A DNA stretch of 6,112 bases from Acidobacteriota bacterium (GTDB taxonomy: Bacteria > Acidobacteriota > Terriglobia > UBA7540). Positions 1 through 5,639 of the stretch are shown piece by piece (within the stretch, counting starts at the first letter, position 1; each line of letters opens with the position of its first letter). The position numbers and the translations under genes were made by a program. The notes beneath the pieces are model-generated. The model worked only from the letters and a program-made list of their open reading frames with translations. It made no database searches and was not told the origin of the DNA. The DNA lies in contig JAKAWN010000405.1 in the NCBI GenBank assembly GCA_021827245.1, forward strand, positions 1 to 6,112. The letters are read 5' to 3'.

Positions 1-250
1 ACGACCTTTCGATCCTCTTCGCTTGCCAGAAGTGCTCCCGGCAGAAACCTCCGCCATCCAAAAAGTCCTGCCGCGCGATGCTGGACATCATACCCTCGTA
101 TAGGAAGCTATGGATGTACCTGCGCGTGGCTCTCATCGAGGCGTGGCATACCAGACATTCTCCCGTGGAAAGGCCACGCTGTAAGGCGATTCTCGCAAGT
201 ACGGATGGTGGACGTTTACCGATTTGACGTGAAGATGATAGGACACCCAT
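1..250 (-). CDS. Cys/His-rich protein, DUF6062-like, partial (C-terminus off the left edge)
   Basis: This open frame runs from ATG at 250 to the window edge, giving 83 residues with no stop. It is visible on the minus strand only, just downstream of dynamin-like gene 1. It contains CLVC (residues 32-35), then a basic helical stretch with an SFLYEGM segment (48-54), then GGGFCREHFW (66-75). The spacing CxxC, about 34 residues, CxxH, with an LYE motif and a GGFCREH motif, resembles proteins annotated as DUF6062, a family of unknown function; that link is from memory and was not searched. The four Cys/His residues suggest a zinc-binding unit. A TTG at 259-257, six bases after GAGAG, is an alternative start because the ATG lacks a clear ribosome binding site. 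The gap of 106 bases to the GTPase stop allows co-transcription. No function is known. Confidence 0.72.
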   Translation of the reverse strand, partial: MGVLSSSRQIGKRPPSVLARIALQRGLSTGECLVCHASMRATRRYIHSFLYEGMMSSIARQDFLDGGGFCREHFWQAKRIERS

Positions 251-356
251 AGGAGTCAACTCATGCTCTCAAACGGTTTGTGATAGCCGAGCAAAGCCGG
301 TGAAGGTTCATCCCAACACCGATCACCTCTCAAAACCACCGGCTCTCGGTTCATCG
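251..356 (-). other. Intergenic spacer with a long-range inverted repeat
   Basis: The gap between the stop of dynamin-like gene 1 and the partial Cys/His gene holds a 7-bp inverted repeat: GCCGGTG at 296-302 matches CACCGGC at 337-343, with a 34-base loop. On the minus strand the 3' arm is followed only by TTTG, so it is a poor intrinsic terminator. Inside the loop region, GGTG and CACC arms enclose a stretch starting TTGG. Further downstream comes TTGACTCCTAT just before the start codon. Both are faintly reminiscent of the aptamers elsewhere in the window, but the loop and the GACTCC segment do not pair properly. Confidence 0.35.
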
Positions 357-2405
357 TCAGATTACCTCCTGAACTCGGGAGCCAGAAAGGATGGAAAGGT
401 CGTGCCGGATCGCCTCTACTTCTTCGGCGCCGGGTTCTTTAGTGGTGGAAAGGCGCTCGAGTTGCGCTCGATAGGCGTCGGCATGCGAATCAAAGCGACG
501 TTGAAGTTCAGCCATAGTCCTTCGGGTCCACAATTCCAACATTCTTCCATACCTTTGGAACGCCTCATCGACGGCTGAGCCGATTTGCTCTCTTAAGTTC
601 CCTTTGACGCGACGCTCCGTGAGTCCCCGGCCCAACACGGCGAGAAAGTCCTTCTGAAGCCCGACGTCAAGAGGGCCAGCGTCAAATCGCGGCATCTCCT
701 TGACTACGCTTGTAAGTTCTTCTGCACCCGGCGGATCCTTCGCTTCCAGGGCGCTGGCGGCACCGGCCAGAGCACCCGACAGATCGCGTCCGAATTCCTG
801 GAGCTTCTCAAATATCTGATTCGCCCCCACCGTGGCCGTCTCGGCAAGACTACGACTGACTAGCTCGCCGACGTCTGTGTCTTTCATGGCCTTATCCAAC
901 CATTGGCTGGCAACCGCAGAGGCCGCCCGCGAGATAGCAACCTCTCCCCAATCATGGATCGTGTCTGAGGCTTTGAGACAAAACGAATTCACGTCCTCAA
1001 ATTTTCCTGCCACCCGCCGCAATTGAGTTTCGGCCGTCCGTAGCCGTTCCTTGTCTTGGTTCGCGCCTTTTTCAGAGAGTTCAAGCTGCACTTTCAGCGC
1101 TGCCTCGACAGACTCGTGCAGTGCGCCGATCTTCCGGCGAAGCGACTCTTGGGCCAACTCCTGATGTTTTGCGTAAAGAGGCTGGATTTCACGAAGGAAC
1201 CATTGATCCAGAAGCTTAGCATGACTGTCCTTTATGCTGACAGGCTGAATTGAAACCTTGAGGCCGAGCTGCGATTCCACCTGTCCGGAGATGTATTTCA
1301 AAGATCGGTCACGGTCTTCGGGCACGAGGAGGTCCGCCTTACTCAATATCACCAAGGCCGGGATGGCCGCTTCGTATAATCGCTGCACCGTGGAAAGGTC
1401 TTCATCGGTAAGGGTAGAACCTGCATCAACGAGCACAACCCCAAGATCGCACTGCGGCAGGTAGGCCAGCGTTTCCGCGGCTCCAGCCGTCGCCAGTGAA
1501 CCGAGTCCGGGTGTATCGACAAAGACAATGCCGTCACGCAGCCGCTCGGACGCTAACTCCACCGTGATTCGCGTGACGCGCTTTGAGTTCCCGGGATTAT
1601 CCTGCTCGCTCACAAATTCGTGCAGGCGCGAGACTTCCGCCTCTTCGACCTTCCTATCCAGATAAGAAATCTTCACTCGCGGTGTGTTGCCGTACACAAT
1701 GCGTGTTGGGACTGCGGTGATGGGATTAACACCCACAGGAAGCACGTCAGCACCCAGGATGTGGTTCAGGAGAGAAGACTTTCCTGAGCTGACGCGCCCG
1801 AACACTGCGATTTGGAAACTGTTGGACTCGAGCTTGTCCAAAATGATCGAAAGAGCGGACCGGAATTCGATCAAACCATGAGTGTTGATGACCTGTTCGA
1901 GTGTCCTCAATAGTTCGATTTCATTACCCGTCTGCGCCAAGCGCTGGAGGCGGCCTTCGAGGTCCTGGCCAAGTCCCTGCGTTAGGTAGGCACTGAGCTT
2001 TCGGACCAGGCTCGACATTTCATTCACAACCCCATTCAGTTCAGGGACGGTCGCAGGGGGCACTTCGCCGTAGCCGCGCAGGGCTTCGGGCCGGCAATCC
2101 GCGAAGGTGATATCCGCGAATTCCAGACTGACACGAATCGAGTGCGTCGCACCGAACTGAGGTCCGGGAGGCGTAATGTCCAGGCTCTTCAGCGCCTGGA
2201 CCATCTGGGCGCGAATCCTGGCAATGAAGTCCTGGACGACCTTCACCTGCGCTGGAGTGAGATCGTTTCGATACTTTGGGAACGGAGACTTGGAGTTCGA
2301 TGCGAAGAGTATGGATTCGACCTCGGACAAAAGCTGATCAACGTATTTGAAACCCGTTAAAACGCGGGACGCCTGGTACGGATTGAGAGAATCGTGGGAA
2401 GACAT
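357..2405 (-). CDS. Bacterial dynamin-like GTPase 1
   Basis: This 682-residue protein has an N-terminal helical region of about 195 residues and then a dynamin-type GTPase domain. The P-loop is GRVSSGKSS (203-211). The switch region is LPVGVNPITAVPT (222-234), a signature shared by many bacterial dynamin-like proteins. G3 is DTPG (297-300) and G4 is SKAD (355-358), where serine replaces the usual N/T. The remainder, to residue 682, is largely helical and charged, as expected for a stalk, with a short Ala/Gly/Leu stretch (sequence GALAGAASAL) that could be a weak membrane-contact segment. The family binds and hydrolyses GTP and remodels or tethers membranes. The ATG at 2405 follows GAAGGG closely. 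The gene is transcribed from a promoter and leader RNA at 2511-2599, and a Cys/His gene follows it. It is paired divergently with GTPase 2, so a heterotypic complex is plausible by analogy with other tandem bacterial dynamins. Confidence 0.93.
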   Translation of the reverse strand: MSSHDSLNPYQASRVLTGFKYVDQLLSEVESILFASNSKSPFPKYRNDLTPAQVKVVQDFIARIRAQMVQALKSLDITPPGPQFGATHSIRVSLEFADITFADCRPEALRGYGEVPPATVPELNGVVNEMSSLVRKLSAYLTQGLGQDLEGRLQRLAQTGNEIELLRTLEQVINTHGLIEFRSALSIILDKLESNSFQIAVFGRVSSGKSSLLNHILGADVLPVGVNPITAVPTRIVYGNTPRVKISYLDRKVEEAEVSRLHEFVSEQDNPGNSKRVTRITVELASERLRDGIVFVDTPGLGSLATAGAAETLAYLPQCDLGVVLVDAGSTLTDEDLSTVQRLYEAAIPALVILSKADLLVPEDRDRSLKYISGQVESQLGLKVSIQPVSIKDSHAKLLDQWFLREIQPLYAKHQELAQESLRRKIGALHESVEAALKVQLELSEKGANQDKERLRTAETQLRRVAGKFEDVNSFCLKASDTIHDWGEVAISRAASAVASQWLDKAMKDTDVGELVSRSLAETATVGANQIFEKLQEFGRDLSGALAGAASALEAKDPPGAEELTSVVKEMPRFDAGPLDVGLQKDFLAVLGRGLTERRVKGNLREQIGSAVDEAFQRYGRMLELWTRRTMAELQRRFDSHADAYRAQLERLSTTKEPGAEEVEAIRHDLSILSGSRVQEVI

Positions 2406-2510
2406 GTCCCTTCACTTCCCGGCGTAACGAGCCACGTCTGGTGACTTAGAAGGAAACCTCTGGCGAAAATAAGGCGGGAAAACGTTGGCCTCACCCTTCA
2501 CCAGGGAACC
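2406..2510 (-). promoter_or_regulatory. Leader of dynamin-like gene 1 with candidate expression platform
   Basis: The leader between the aptamer (2511-2562) and the start codon contains, on the minus strand, TTCCCTGGTG (2508-2499). This can pair over 10 bases, with two G-U pairs, with CACTGGGGAA (2535-2526), which includes the 3' arm of the aptamer's internal hairpin and A38. The two structures are mutually exclusive, as expected for a riboswitch expression platform. A local hairpin, CAGGG/CCCTG, can form instead. No U-run follows the alternative helix directly; a TTTT at about 2477-2486 lies further on. Control could therefore act on translation, Rho or another step. The platform is inferred by pairing by eye and was not folded by software. 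Confidence 0.5.
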
Positions 2511-2562
2511 CCTGTAGGAGTTATCTTCCCCAGTGGGGCAGTTAAGGGCGAACTCCAACGCC
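2511..2562 (-). promoter_or_regulatory. Variant fluoride-type riboswitch aptamer (copy A) upstream of dynamin-like gene 1
   Basis: Read on the minus strand, stem P1 is GGCG (2562-2559) with CGCC (2550-2547), closing the loop TTGGAGTT. AAC follows in the joiner, then a CCCC-ACT-GGGG hairpin (2538-2528), then AAGATAACTCCTAC. Loop bases GGAGTT (2556-2551) pair perfectly with AACTCC (2522-2517), the pseudoknot of the crcB/fluoride riboswitch. The linchpin A40 (2524) and U48 (2516) are kept. Compared with the known fold (Thermotoga petrophila numbering), position 6 is U instead of A and position 38 is A instead of U, a paired swap. Transcription should start immediately before P1. The family assignment is strong; ligand identity in this variant is uncertain. 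Confidence 0.8.
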
Positions 2563-2569
2563 TACGCTG

Positions 2570-2599
2570 ATTATCTGCCTCGCTCGTCCTTACAGTCAA
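2570..2599 (-). promoter_or_regulatory. Sigma70-type promoter for riboswitch A and dynamin-like gene 1
   Basis: On the minus strand, TTGACT (2599-2594) and GATAAT (2575-2570) are separated by 18 bases. The predicted start lies about seven bases on, near 2563, exactly at the first base of the aptamer stem. The promoter of copy C has the same two hexamers with a 17-base spacer. Confidence 0.72.
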
Positions 2600-2600
2600 G

Positions 2601-2614
2601 CACCGGAGACGGTG
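2601..2614. repeat. Short inverted repeat next to the divergent promoter
   Basis: CACCG and CGGTG flank a GAGA tetraloop, directly upstream of the minus-strand -35 box. It could be a hairpin or a protein-binding site. Nothing else identifies it. Confidence 0.3.
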
Positions 2615-2752
2615 TCGTAGGGGCATGTTTACACCGAAACCGAAACCCCTCTCTAAAACTCGGGAATCCGCAAAACTGCACAGATAAAGAAGAGCGGAGC
2701 CGCCCCTATGATGACTTTCTTGAATTTCAATCCGGGACTCTCTCGAGTGAGG
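2615..2752. other. Central divergent intergenic region with no gene seen
   Basis: This stretch lies between the minus-strand promoter (2570-2599) and the plus-strand -10 box (2753-2758). Short open frames cross it on both strands, but none has a convincing ribosome binding site or recognisable protein sequence. It contains a small ACCGAA tandem repeat near 2632-2643 and AT-rich patches. It probably provides only spacing and upstream promoter sequence. Confidence 0.4.
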
Positions 2753-2758
2753 TATAAT
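2753..2758 (+). promoter_or_regulatory. -10 box for riboswitch B and the Cys/His gene
   Basis: A perfect TATAAT lies here, and a start about seven bases on falls at about 2765, immediately before the aptamer stem at 2768. No good -35 box lies 16-18 bases upstream (the region reads ATCCGG or similar). The promoter may need an activator or rely on the strong -10 box. The placement mirrors the other two promoter-aptamer units. Confidence 0.6.
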
Positions 2759-2767
2759 TTCCCCCGT

Positions 2768-2823
2768 GGCGATGGAGTTCGCCTATCCAACCGTCTCGAT
2801 TTTCGAGACTGATAACTCCTACC
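2768..2823 (+). promoter_or_regulatory. Fluoride riboswitch aptamer (crcB motif, copy B), canonical core
   Basis: Stem P1 is GGCG (2768-2771) with CGCC (2780-2783), closing the loop ATGGAGTT. AACC follows, then a seven-bp hairpin GTCTCGA/TCGAGAC (2793-2799 with 2803-2809), then TGATAACTCCTACC. Loop GGAGTT (2774-2779) pairs fully with AACTCC (2814-2819), the fluoride riboswitch pseudoknot. The conserved A6 (2772), U38 (2810), A40 (2812), U41 (2813) and U48 (2820) are all present. In this class fluoride is held by magnesium ions bound to RNA phosphates, and binding usually turns on genes for fluoride export or resistance. Here the downstream gene is a Cys/His-rich protein, with no known fluoride transporter. 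Confidence 0.87.
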
Positions 2824-2955
2824 TGGAACCCTCTTGGCGGAGAGCACCGATAAGGTATTCGCCAATCCTGAAACTGAGAGGATTAGTAAAGCTCGGCGAG
2901 GCAGTTTGTATGCGTTCATTTGATTGATTGCGCCCCCAGAACCGTGAGGAACGCC
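2824..2955 (+). promoter_or_regulatory. Leader between riboswitch B and the Cys/His gene
   Basis: This 132-base leader begins with a CTCT/AGAG hairpin at about 2831-2844, closing a TGGCGG loop. The GGCG in this loop (2836-2839) could compete for the CGCC arm of P1, a possible but weak expression platform. No GC hairpin followed by a U-run is seen, so an intrinsic terminator is unlikely. GTGAGGA at 2944-2950 is the ribosome binding site for the ATG at 2956. Confidence 0.35.
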
Positions 2956-3525
2956 ATGCCACACGGCAAGAAAACTCACTTCGATTCTCTTTCAGATAAA
3001 TTTGGAAGAGACGGGTGCTCAGTATGTGCCTTCCTGAGGGAATTCCAATCCCGGTGTCTCAGAAGTCTTGACAGCGAAGAAGTGCGAACTCTATGTGGGT
3101 TTCACGCTTGGCAGGTCGCGAGCATCGTCAACGCAATCACGGCAGCGAAGATTTTCTTGCGTCTGATTGACAAGTCCATCTCCACTGAATATTCGGATCA
3201 GAAATGCGACCTGTGTGCCCGAATCAGGAAACAGGAAGACTCAAAGGTTCGCGAGTTTTGCAATGCATTGAATGAGCACGATTTCCAGGCCGCATCGAGC
3301 AAGTGTAGGTGCCTTTGCTTGCGGCACACAACCAGCGTCTCTGCCCGCGTTCCGGCCGGGTTGCGTAGCGGCGTGCATTCAGTCTTACAGATTCACGTGA
3401 CCGACTTAAAACGAAGGCTTTTCCACCTGTTAAGCGATTCAAACGCCGGTCAAACTCAACACGCAGGCATCTTGGGGCGAGCGGCTGAATTCCTGGTGGC
3501 TCAGCGAGGTTTGAAAAACGACTAG
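2956..3525 (+). CDS. Cys/His-rich protein with two CxxC/CxxH units, DUF6062-like
   Basis: This is a 189-residue soluble protein with no signal peptide or membrane segment. It shows two similar units: C21xxC24 with C47xxH50 (GFHAW follows C47), and C84xxC87 with C121xxH124. Each could bind one zinc ion. Extra cysteines lie at 34, 102, 117 and 119. The GFHAWQ and CLRH segments recall the FCREHFWQ segment of the partial protein at the left edge, so the two genes look like diverged relatives. Both resemble DUF6062-type proteins, of unknown function. ATG 2956 is preferred because GAGGA sits five to six bases before it; a TTG at 2920 in the same frame has no ribosome binding site. It follows riboswitch B and precedes dynamin-like gene 2 by 326 bases, which has its own promoter. 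No catalytic role can be assigned. Confidence 0.82.
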   Translation: MPHGKKTHFDSLSDKFGRDGCSVCAFLREFQSRCLRSLDSEEVRTLCGFHAWQVASIVNAITAAKIFLRLIDKSISTEYSDQKCDLCARIRKQEDSKVREFCNALNEHDFQAASSKCRCLCLRHTTSVSARVPAGLRSGVHSVLQIHVTDLKRRLFHLLSDSNAGQTQHAGILGRAAEFLVAQRGLKND

Positions 3526-3616
3526 AGGTTTCACCAAGTTGACGAAATTAAGCATCTCAGGAGACTTCCTGATACCCTGTACCTTAAGCTGCAGTAAGGG
3601 TTAACAATGAAGCCGA
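3526..3616 (+). other. Short intergenic stretch with weak hairpins
   Basis: After the Cys/His gene stop, ACCTTA (3581-3586) and TAAGGGT (3595-3601) can form a stem, and AGGA/TCCT a smaller one near 3560-3570. Neither is followed by a U-run, so termination here is not clearly encoded. Read-through into the next gene remains possible. Confidence 0.3.
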
Positions 3617-3645
3617 TTGACTAGATCGCACCAAAATCTGATAAT
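3617..3645 (+). promoter_or_regulatory. Sigma70-type promoter for riboswitch C and dynamin-like gene 2
   Basis: TTGACT (3617-3622) and GATAAT (3640-3645) are separated by 17 bases, the ideal spacing. The predicted start is near 3651-3652, the first base of the aptamer. The hexamers are identical to those of the copy A promoter. Confidence 0.75.
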
Positions 3646-3651
3646 AAAAAT

Positions 3652-3700
3652 GGCGTTGGAGTTCGCCGTTAACCGCCCTTGCCGGGGAAGATGACTCCTG
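3652..3700 (+). promoter_or_regulatory. Variant fluoride-type riboswitch aptamer (copy C) upstream of dynamin-like gene 2
   Basis: Stem P1 is GGCG (3652-3655) with CGCC (3664-3667), closing the loop TTGGAGTT. AACC follows, then a CCC/GGG-type hairpin (3676-3687), then AAGATGACTCCT. Loop GGAGTT (3658-3663) pairs with GACTCC (3693-3698) with one terminal G-U pair. A40 (3691), U41 (3692), G42 (3693) and U48 (3699) match the fluoride riboswitch. Position 6 is U (3656) and position 38 is A (3689), the same paired swap as in copy A. Copies A and C are closer to each other than to copy B, and both precede dynamin genes. Confidence 0.78.
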
Positions 3701-3851
3701 AACCGGGGTATTTCCCCAATGGGCGCCAAATGGCTGATCCAGCGACTCACCTCATTTGGAAATCCCCGAAAACACAGGAAGACATCTCCGGCTGCGAGTG
3801 ACCAAATCTTTGCAAAGCCGGAAGCCTTTTCCGATGCGTCGGAGGCTGCCT
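3701..3851 (+). promoter_or_regulatory. Leader of dynamin-like gene 2 with candidate expression platform
   Basis: TTCCCC (3712-3717) can pair perfectly with GGGGAA (3684-3689), which is the 3' arm of the aptamer hairpin plus A38. GGGCG (3721-3725) can then pair with CGCCC (3674-3678), the other arm. This 11-bp alternative helix with a small internal loop would break the aptamer. A local GGGG/CCCC hairpin (3705-3708 with 3714-3717) competes with it. No U-run follows, so the output is not plain intrinsic termination. The leader from the predicted start to the ATG is about 200 bases. GGAGG at 3841-3845 is the ribosome binding site. Confidence 0.5.
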
Positions 3852-5639
3852 ATGCCGACAGGCAAGGACGACAAGCTGATGCCCACGAGTTTCACGTACG
3901 GACCCTCATCCGAAACCAGTACCGCAGCAACCGCTGAGGTGGACGGCGCTGGCAGGCTTCTGCGTCTGGCAAAACTGGGAGAAGAACTGGGCACAAATCG
4001 GGTTGCCGATGAGGCCCGCGAACTGGCGGCCCGAATATCCGAGGGGCGCTTCTATGTTGCCTGTGTGGGACAGTTCAAGCGAGGCAAGTCTACCCTTATC
4101 AACGCGCTGATCGGCCATCCCGTCTTGCCCGTTGGCTTCATTCCGGTCACGGCCGTTCCCACGGTCATTCGATACGGCGAACAGCTCAAGGCACGGCTCA
4201 AGGACCGTGACTATTCGTGGCACGAGATTCCCGTCTCGGACCTGAAGCAACACGTATCAGAAGAACATAATCCGGAGAACGCCAAGGGCGTGACCGGCGT
4301 CGAAGTGTTTGTGCCAAGCCGTCTGCTGTCGACTGGGATGTGCCTTGTAGATACTCCGGGTTTGGGATCGGTCTTCACGGGTAACACCTCCGCAACTCAG
4401 GATTTTATCCCTCACATCGACGCCGCCTTGGTAGTAGTAGGCGCTGATCCTCCGCTGGCAGGCGACGAACTTACGACTGTCGAAGCTGTAGCTCGGAATG
4501 TTCAGGACCTGATCGTCATTCTCAACAAGGCCGACCGAACCTCGGATGAAGAAAGGGCGGCTGCCTCCGATTTCACGCGTAAGCTGCTTGAAAAGCGTTT
4601 GAAGAGACCGATTGGATCCGTCTTCGAGGTGAGCGCCGCCGAGCGACTTGAGAATCGTGGACCGGAACGCGATTGGCCGAAATTTGTCGCGGCGCTTGAG
4701 CGCCTGGTGCAGGATTCTGGCCGCCAAATTGTGCTGGCGGCCTGTGATCGAGGACTCGTGCGACTGAGTAAAGAACTGCTGGCAATTGTCACCGAGGAGC
4801 GCGAGGCGCTCGAACGTCCGATTGAAGAGTCTGAAAGGCGAATTGCGGCGATGAAAGCTACCATCGCCGAGGCAGATCGCTCGATGCGCGAACTCGGCTT
4901 TCTCCTGATAGCTGAGCAGCAGCGTTTGTCCGACACGTTTGTGGACCGGCGCAAAGCCTTTCTCCGCTCTGTGCTACCTCGGGCAATCCAGGAATTCCAG
5001 GAAGTGTTGCCTTCGGTGCCGCGGAGGATCGGACCTTCCTACCGGCGTGCGTTGATGAGCCATGCGCAAGAGATTGCGAAGAAGCACGTTCTGCCATGGC
5101 TTTCCACCGAGCAACAAGAGGCGGAGCAGGAGTACAGAGTGGTTACCCGCCGGTTCGTTCAAATGGGCAACGATTTTCTGCAAAAGCTTGCCGAGGCAGG
5201 CATTCCTGAGTTGAGTCGCATGCCCCACGCCCTGGATGCTGAAACCGGATTTCGGATTGGTTCCCGGTTCTCATTTCTCGACCTTATCGAGGTAGCGCAA
5301 CCGGCTTCACCACTTCGATGGCTGGCCGACCTGGTCCTTGGATTCATAGGGGCGCGAACAATGATCCAACGGGACGCTGCGGAATTTCTGGAGCACCTGC
5401 TCGAAACCAATAGCGCTCGGCTCCTGAGCGATGTACTTAACCGCGTCCAGGAGAGCCGCGGACGGTTGGAAGTGGAGGTCAAGAAACTGCTCCACGAAGT
5501 GAGCCGGATTGCCGAGCAGGCCCTGGCTCATGCCCGGTCGGCCCGGGATGCCGGCGTTTCCGGTGTCGAGTCAGCGCTTGCTCGCTTAAGCCGCCTCGAT
5601 CAAGAGATCCGCGAGATCCGCCCCGCGCAAATAACCTGA
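3852..5639 (+). CDS. Bacterial dynamin-like GTPase 2
   Basis: This 595-residue protein has a short N-terminal extension and then a dynamin-type GTPase domain. The P-loop is GQFKRGKST (73-81), the switch region LPVGFIPVTAVPT (92-104), G3 DTPG (167-170) and G4 NKAD (225-228). About 300 residues of charged helical stalk follow, with coiled-coil character. A hydrophobic segment at about residues 483-503 (PLRWLADLVLGFIGA) is a candidate membrane-insertion paddle, as in bacterial dynamin-like proteins. ATG 3852 is chosen because GGAGG lies six bases upstream; in-frame TTG at 3756 and ATG at 3834 lack this and would extend the protein into the leader. The GTPase domain shares block order and many residues with GTPase 1, but the N-terminal region is about 130 residues shorter, so they are diverged paralogues or partners. 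It has its own promoter and variant riboswitch. Likely role: GTP-dependent membrane remodelling or repair. Confidence 0.94.
   Translation: MPTGKDDKLMPTSFTYGPSSETSTAATAEVDGAGRLLRLAKLGEELGTNRVADEARELAARISEGRFYVACVGQFKRGKSTLINALIGHPVLPVGFIPVTAVPTVIRYGEQLKARLKDRDYSWHEIPVSDLKQHVSEEHNPENAKGVTGVEVFVPSRLLSTGMCLVDTPGLGSVFTGNTSATQDFIPHIDAALVVVGADPPLAGDELTTVEAVARNVQDLIVILNKADRTSDEERAAASDFTRKLLEKRLKRPIGSVFEVSAAERLENRGPERDWPKFVAALERLVQDSGRQIVLAACDRGLVRLSKELLAIVTEEREALERPIEESERRIAAMKATIAEADRSMRELGFLLIAEQQRLSDTFVDRRKAFLRSVLPRAIQEFQEVLPSVPRRIGPSYRRALMSHAQEIAKKHVLPWLSTEQQEAEQEYRVVTRRFVQMGNDFLQKLAEAGIPELSRMPHALDAETGFRIGSRFSFLDLIEVAQPASPLRWLADLVLGFIGARTMIQRDAAEFLEHLLETNSARLLSDVLNRVQESRGRLEVEVKKLLHEVSRIAEQALAHARSARDAGVSGVESALARLSRLDQEIREIRPAQIT

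Noticed and set aside
2920..2955. TTG start at 2920 for the Cys/His gene
   Set aside because: No ribosome binding site; ATG 2956 has GAGGA just upstream.
2653..2979. A 108-codon minus-strand frame across the divergent region
   Set aside because: It runs antisense through riboswitch B and its -10 box, and its product has no family features.
3756..3851. Extended start (TTG 3756) for dynamin-like gene 2
   Set aside because: No ribosome binding site precedes it, whereas ATG 3852 has GGAGG at ideal spacing, and the extension reads as arginine-rich leader translation.
4257..5531. Several antisense open frames of 70-156 codons opposite dynamin-like gene 2
   Set aside because: Low-complexity Arg/Ser-rich products typical of frames opposite a GC-rich gene, with no ribosome binding sites.
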